This document shows, piece by piece, positions 62,343 to 64,000 of a DNA stretch of 64,000 nucleotides. Under the pieces are notes generated by a model. It had not been told where the DNA came from. It saw only the letters and a list, made by a program, of their open reading frames with translations, and did no database searches. Both the position numbers and the translations under genes were made by a program. Positions within the stretch are counted from its first letter, which is position 1; each line of letters begins with the position of its first letter. Origin of the DNA: JAOUEA01 sp963810915 (GTDB lineage: Bacteria; Actinomycetota; UBA4738; HRBIN12); assembly GCA_963810915.1 (NCBI GenBank), contig CAWEPH010000001.1:620001-684000 (forward strand). Direction: 5' to 3'.

Positions 62343-63355
62343 CGCTTCGCGAGCACCTCCTCGCGCAGGATCCGCTGCCTGTCGGCCATCGCGAGATGGC
62401 ACGCGGCGGCGTGGTGCCCGTCGATCGGAAGCAGCTCGGGCACCTCGGTCGTGCACGGCGGGTCGAAGCGGTACGGACACCGCGGATGGAACGAGCATCC
62501 CGAAGGCACGTTGATCAGCGAGGGCGGCAACCCCTGGATCGGCTTGAGGCGCTCCTTCACTTCGTCGGTAAGCCGCGGGATCGATCCGAGCAGCCCCCAC
62601 GTGTAGGGATGCATCGGGCCGTAGTAGATGTCGTCGACGTCGCCGAACTCCACCACCTTGCCCGCGTACATCACCTGGATGTCGTCCGCGTGCTCGGCCA
62701 CCACGCCGAGGTCGTGCGTGATCATCACGACGGCGGCGTTGAACTCGTCCTTCAGGCGGTCGATCAGGTCCAGGATCTGCGCCTGCACCGTGACGTCGAG
62801 CGCCGTGGTCGGCTCGTCCGCGATCAGCAGGTCCGGGTTGAGTGCCAGCGCCATCGCGATCATGGCGCGTTGGCGCATCCCGCCGGAGAACTCGTGGGGG
62901 TACTGCTTGGCGCGCTCGGCCGGCTTCGGGATGCCCACCAGCTTGAGCATCTCCACGGTCTTCCCGAAGGCCTCCTTGTCCGAGATCTTCTCGTGCGCCA
63001 GGATCGCCTCCGAGATCTGATCGCCGACCTTGTAGAACGGGTGGAGCGAGGTCATCGGGTCCTGGAACACCATCCCGATCTTGGCCCCACGGATCCCCTT
63101 CAGCTCGTCGACCGGCAGCTTCAGGAGGTCCTCGCCCTGGAAGATGACCTCGCCCTCGACGATCGCGCTCTTCCGGTTGATCAACCCCATCACGGTCAGG
63201 AAGGTCACGCTCTTGCCGGACCCGGACTCCCCGACCACGCCCAGCGTCTCGCCGGGCATGATGGAGAGGCTGACGTCGTTGACGGCCTTGACCATCCCGT
63301 CCTCGGTCGGGAAGGTCACGGACAGGTGCTTCAGCTCGAGCAGCGGCTCAGGCAA
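62339..63355 (-). CDS. Peptide/oligopeptide ABC transporter ATP-binding protein (OppD/DppD-like)
   Basis: A 338-residue ATPase: Walker A GVVGESGSGKSVTFLTVMGL, Q-loop MVFQDPMTSLHPFYKV, signature FSGGMRQRAMIAMALAL, Walker B LLIADEPTTALD, and the C-terminal cysteine motif GCSFHPRCPYRFDPP. It is the OppD partner of the downstream ATPase, joined by an ATGA overlap. It follows the permease gene by about 36 bases. Confidence 0.93.
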   Translation of the reverse strand: MPEPLLELKHLSVTFPTEDGMVKAVNDVSLSIMPGETLGVVGESGSGKSVTFLTVMGLINRKSAIVEGEVIFQGEDLLKLPVDELKGIRGAKIGMVFQDPMTSLHPFYKVGDQISEAILAHEKISDKEAFGKTVEMLKLVGIPKPAERAKQYPHEFSGGMRQRAMIAMALALNPDLLIADEPTTALDVTVQAQILDLIDRLKDEFNAAVVMITHDLGVVAEHADDIQVMYAGKVVEFGDVDDIYYGPMHPYTWGLLGSIPRLTDEVKERLKPIQGLPPSLINVPSGCSFHPRCPYRFDPPCTTEVPELLPIDGHHAAACHLAMADRQRILREEVLAKR

Positions 63356-63391
63356 GGAGGCTCCTCCCGCGCGTGTCGTCCGCGCGACGCA

Positions 63392-64000
63392 TCAGTTGTA
63401 CCTCACCCGGGGATCCAGGAAGGCGTAGACGATGTCCACGACCAGGTTGGCCATGGCGACGAAGAACGCCGCGATGAGCGTGATGTCCAAGATCGCGTAG
63501 AGGTCGAGTCCGCGAACCGCCTGGATCGTGTACTGGCCGATGCCGGGGATGTTGAAGATGGTCTCCGTGATGATGGCGCCGGCGAGGAGGCCGGCGAGAT
63601 CCAGGCCGAAGATCGTCACGATGGGCGTGAGGCCGGCGCGGAGCCCGTGCTTGAGGACGACCTTCCGTTCCGACAGGCCCTTGGCCCGCGCCGTGCGGAT
63701 GTAGTCCTCGCTCATGGTCTCCATCAGGTTCGCACGCGTCATCCGCGCGTAGAACGCGGCGTAGAGGACCGCCAGGACGCACCACGGCAAGATGAAGTGG
63801 CTGAACCACGGCACGAACCCGTACTTCGAGAGCGGGAAGTAGCCGGTGCCCGGCACCCACCCGAGCTTGAACCAGAAGACGTACAGCGCCAGCGGCCCCA
63901 GGAAGAAGACCGGGAACGAGATGCCGATCAGCGCGAAGATCATGGCGGTGCGGTCCATCAGGGACCGGGGCCGCAGGGCGGAGAGGATGCCGATCGGGAT
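63392..64000 (-). CDS. Peptide ABC transporter permease (DppB/OppB-like), 5' end outside window
   Basis: The visible 202 residues begin IPIGILSALRPRSLMDRTAM and include four membrane segments and the EAA loop of importers (YIRTARAKGLSERKVVLKHG, then LRAGLTPIV). The last helix and AFLDPRVRYN end are typical for DppB-type permeases. The second permease (DppC) and the binding protein are not between it and the ATPases, so they must lie upstream, outside the window. Confidence 0.92.
   Translation of the reverse strand: MPIGILSALRPRSLMDRTAMIFALIGISFPVFFLGPLALYVFWFKLGWVPGTGYFPLSKYGFVPWFSHFILPWCVLAVLYAAFYARMTRANLMETMSEDYIRTARAKGLSERKVVLKHGLRAGLTPIVTIFGLDLAGLLAGAIITETIFNIPGIGQYTIQAVRGLDLYAILDITLIAAFFVAMANLVVDIVYAFLDPRVRYN

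Noticed and set aside
1..64000. CRISPR arrays, rRNA genes and IS-element transposases
   Set aside because: I looked for regularly spaced identical repeats, rRNA signatures and DDE transposase motifs and saw none.

Overview
The window is high-GC bacterial DNA that reads as a chromosomal segment of an actinomycete-type bacterium (Actinomycetota). The strongest evidence is a complete Pup-proteasome locus (mpa/arc, dop, pup, prcB, prcA, pafA, pafB, pafC) followed by tatA, tatC and helY, in the gene order known from mycobacteria. Supporting evidence is a gcvH, FHA protein, MerR (FtsR-like), bifunctional nuclease, MerR succession like Rv1826-Rv1830, a DUF4193 protein, and a fused Lnt-Ppm1. The split glycine dehydrogenase (gcvPA/gcvPB) and several unusual neighbours suggest a lineage outside the well-studied genera; this placement is inference.

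Layout. 0-4 kb: tyrA (partial), aroA, cmk and der, all broken by frameshifts, then tRNA-Pro(GGG). 4.1-13.4 kb: pgsA, gcvH, a zinc-ribbon/FHA protein, ftsR-like merR, a D-Ala-D-Ala carboxypeptidase, hpt, a bifunctional nuclease, a second merR, a small nuclease-like protein, gcvPA and gcvPB. 13.4-19.3 kb (minus strand): peroxiredoxin, Lnt-Ppm1 fusion, DUF4193, an amidohydrolase, and directly upstream of it a small stand-alone reverse transcriptase. 19.4-21.3 kb (plus): Lrp/AsnC regulator and cysS. 21.3-43.7 kb (minus, except two plus genes near 34-35 kb): MFS with cyclic-nucleotide domain, M24 peptidase, two lipid kinases, helY, hydrolase, tatC, tatA, pafC, pafB, pafA, prcA, prcB, pup, dop, arc, trmI, a tRNA-thiolation ATPase and its ubiquitin-like sulfur carrier. 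43.8-52.6 kb (minus): HtrA-type protease, two GcvT-like demethylases with a Rieske oxygenase, amidohydrolase, ABC-F protein. 52.8-55.6 kb: secreted phosphoesterases and small secreted proteins. 55.6-60.9 kb: a decayed integrative region beside tRNA-Leu(GAG), with an integrase, duplicated tRNA-end sequences and gene fragments. 61-64 kb (minus): secG and a peptide/oligopeptide ABC importer running off the edge.

How the genes work together. PafA ligates Pup to proteins, Dop removes it, and Mpa/ARC unfolds targets into the PrcAB chamber; PafBC is a transcriptional activator of the DNA-damage response. TatA/TatC export folded proteins. GcvH, GcvPA and GcvPB are three parts of the glycine cleavage system; a dedicated gcvT is not at this locus. 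The Rieske oxygenase and two GcvT-like proteins look like one catabolic unit for a methylated substrate, with formaldehyde or methyl groups passed to tetrahydrofolate (inference).

Sequence quality. About twenty genes carry frame breaks. In nearly every case that I could resolve, the frame advances by +1, meaning one extra base. This includes essential genes such as cysS, der and prcB, so insertion-type sequencing errors are far more likely than true pseudogenes. Coordinates of broken genes are given for the whole inferred gene.
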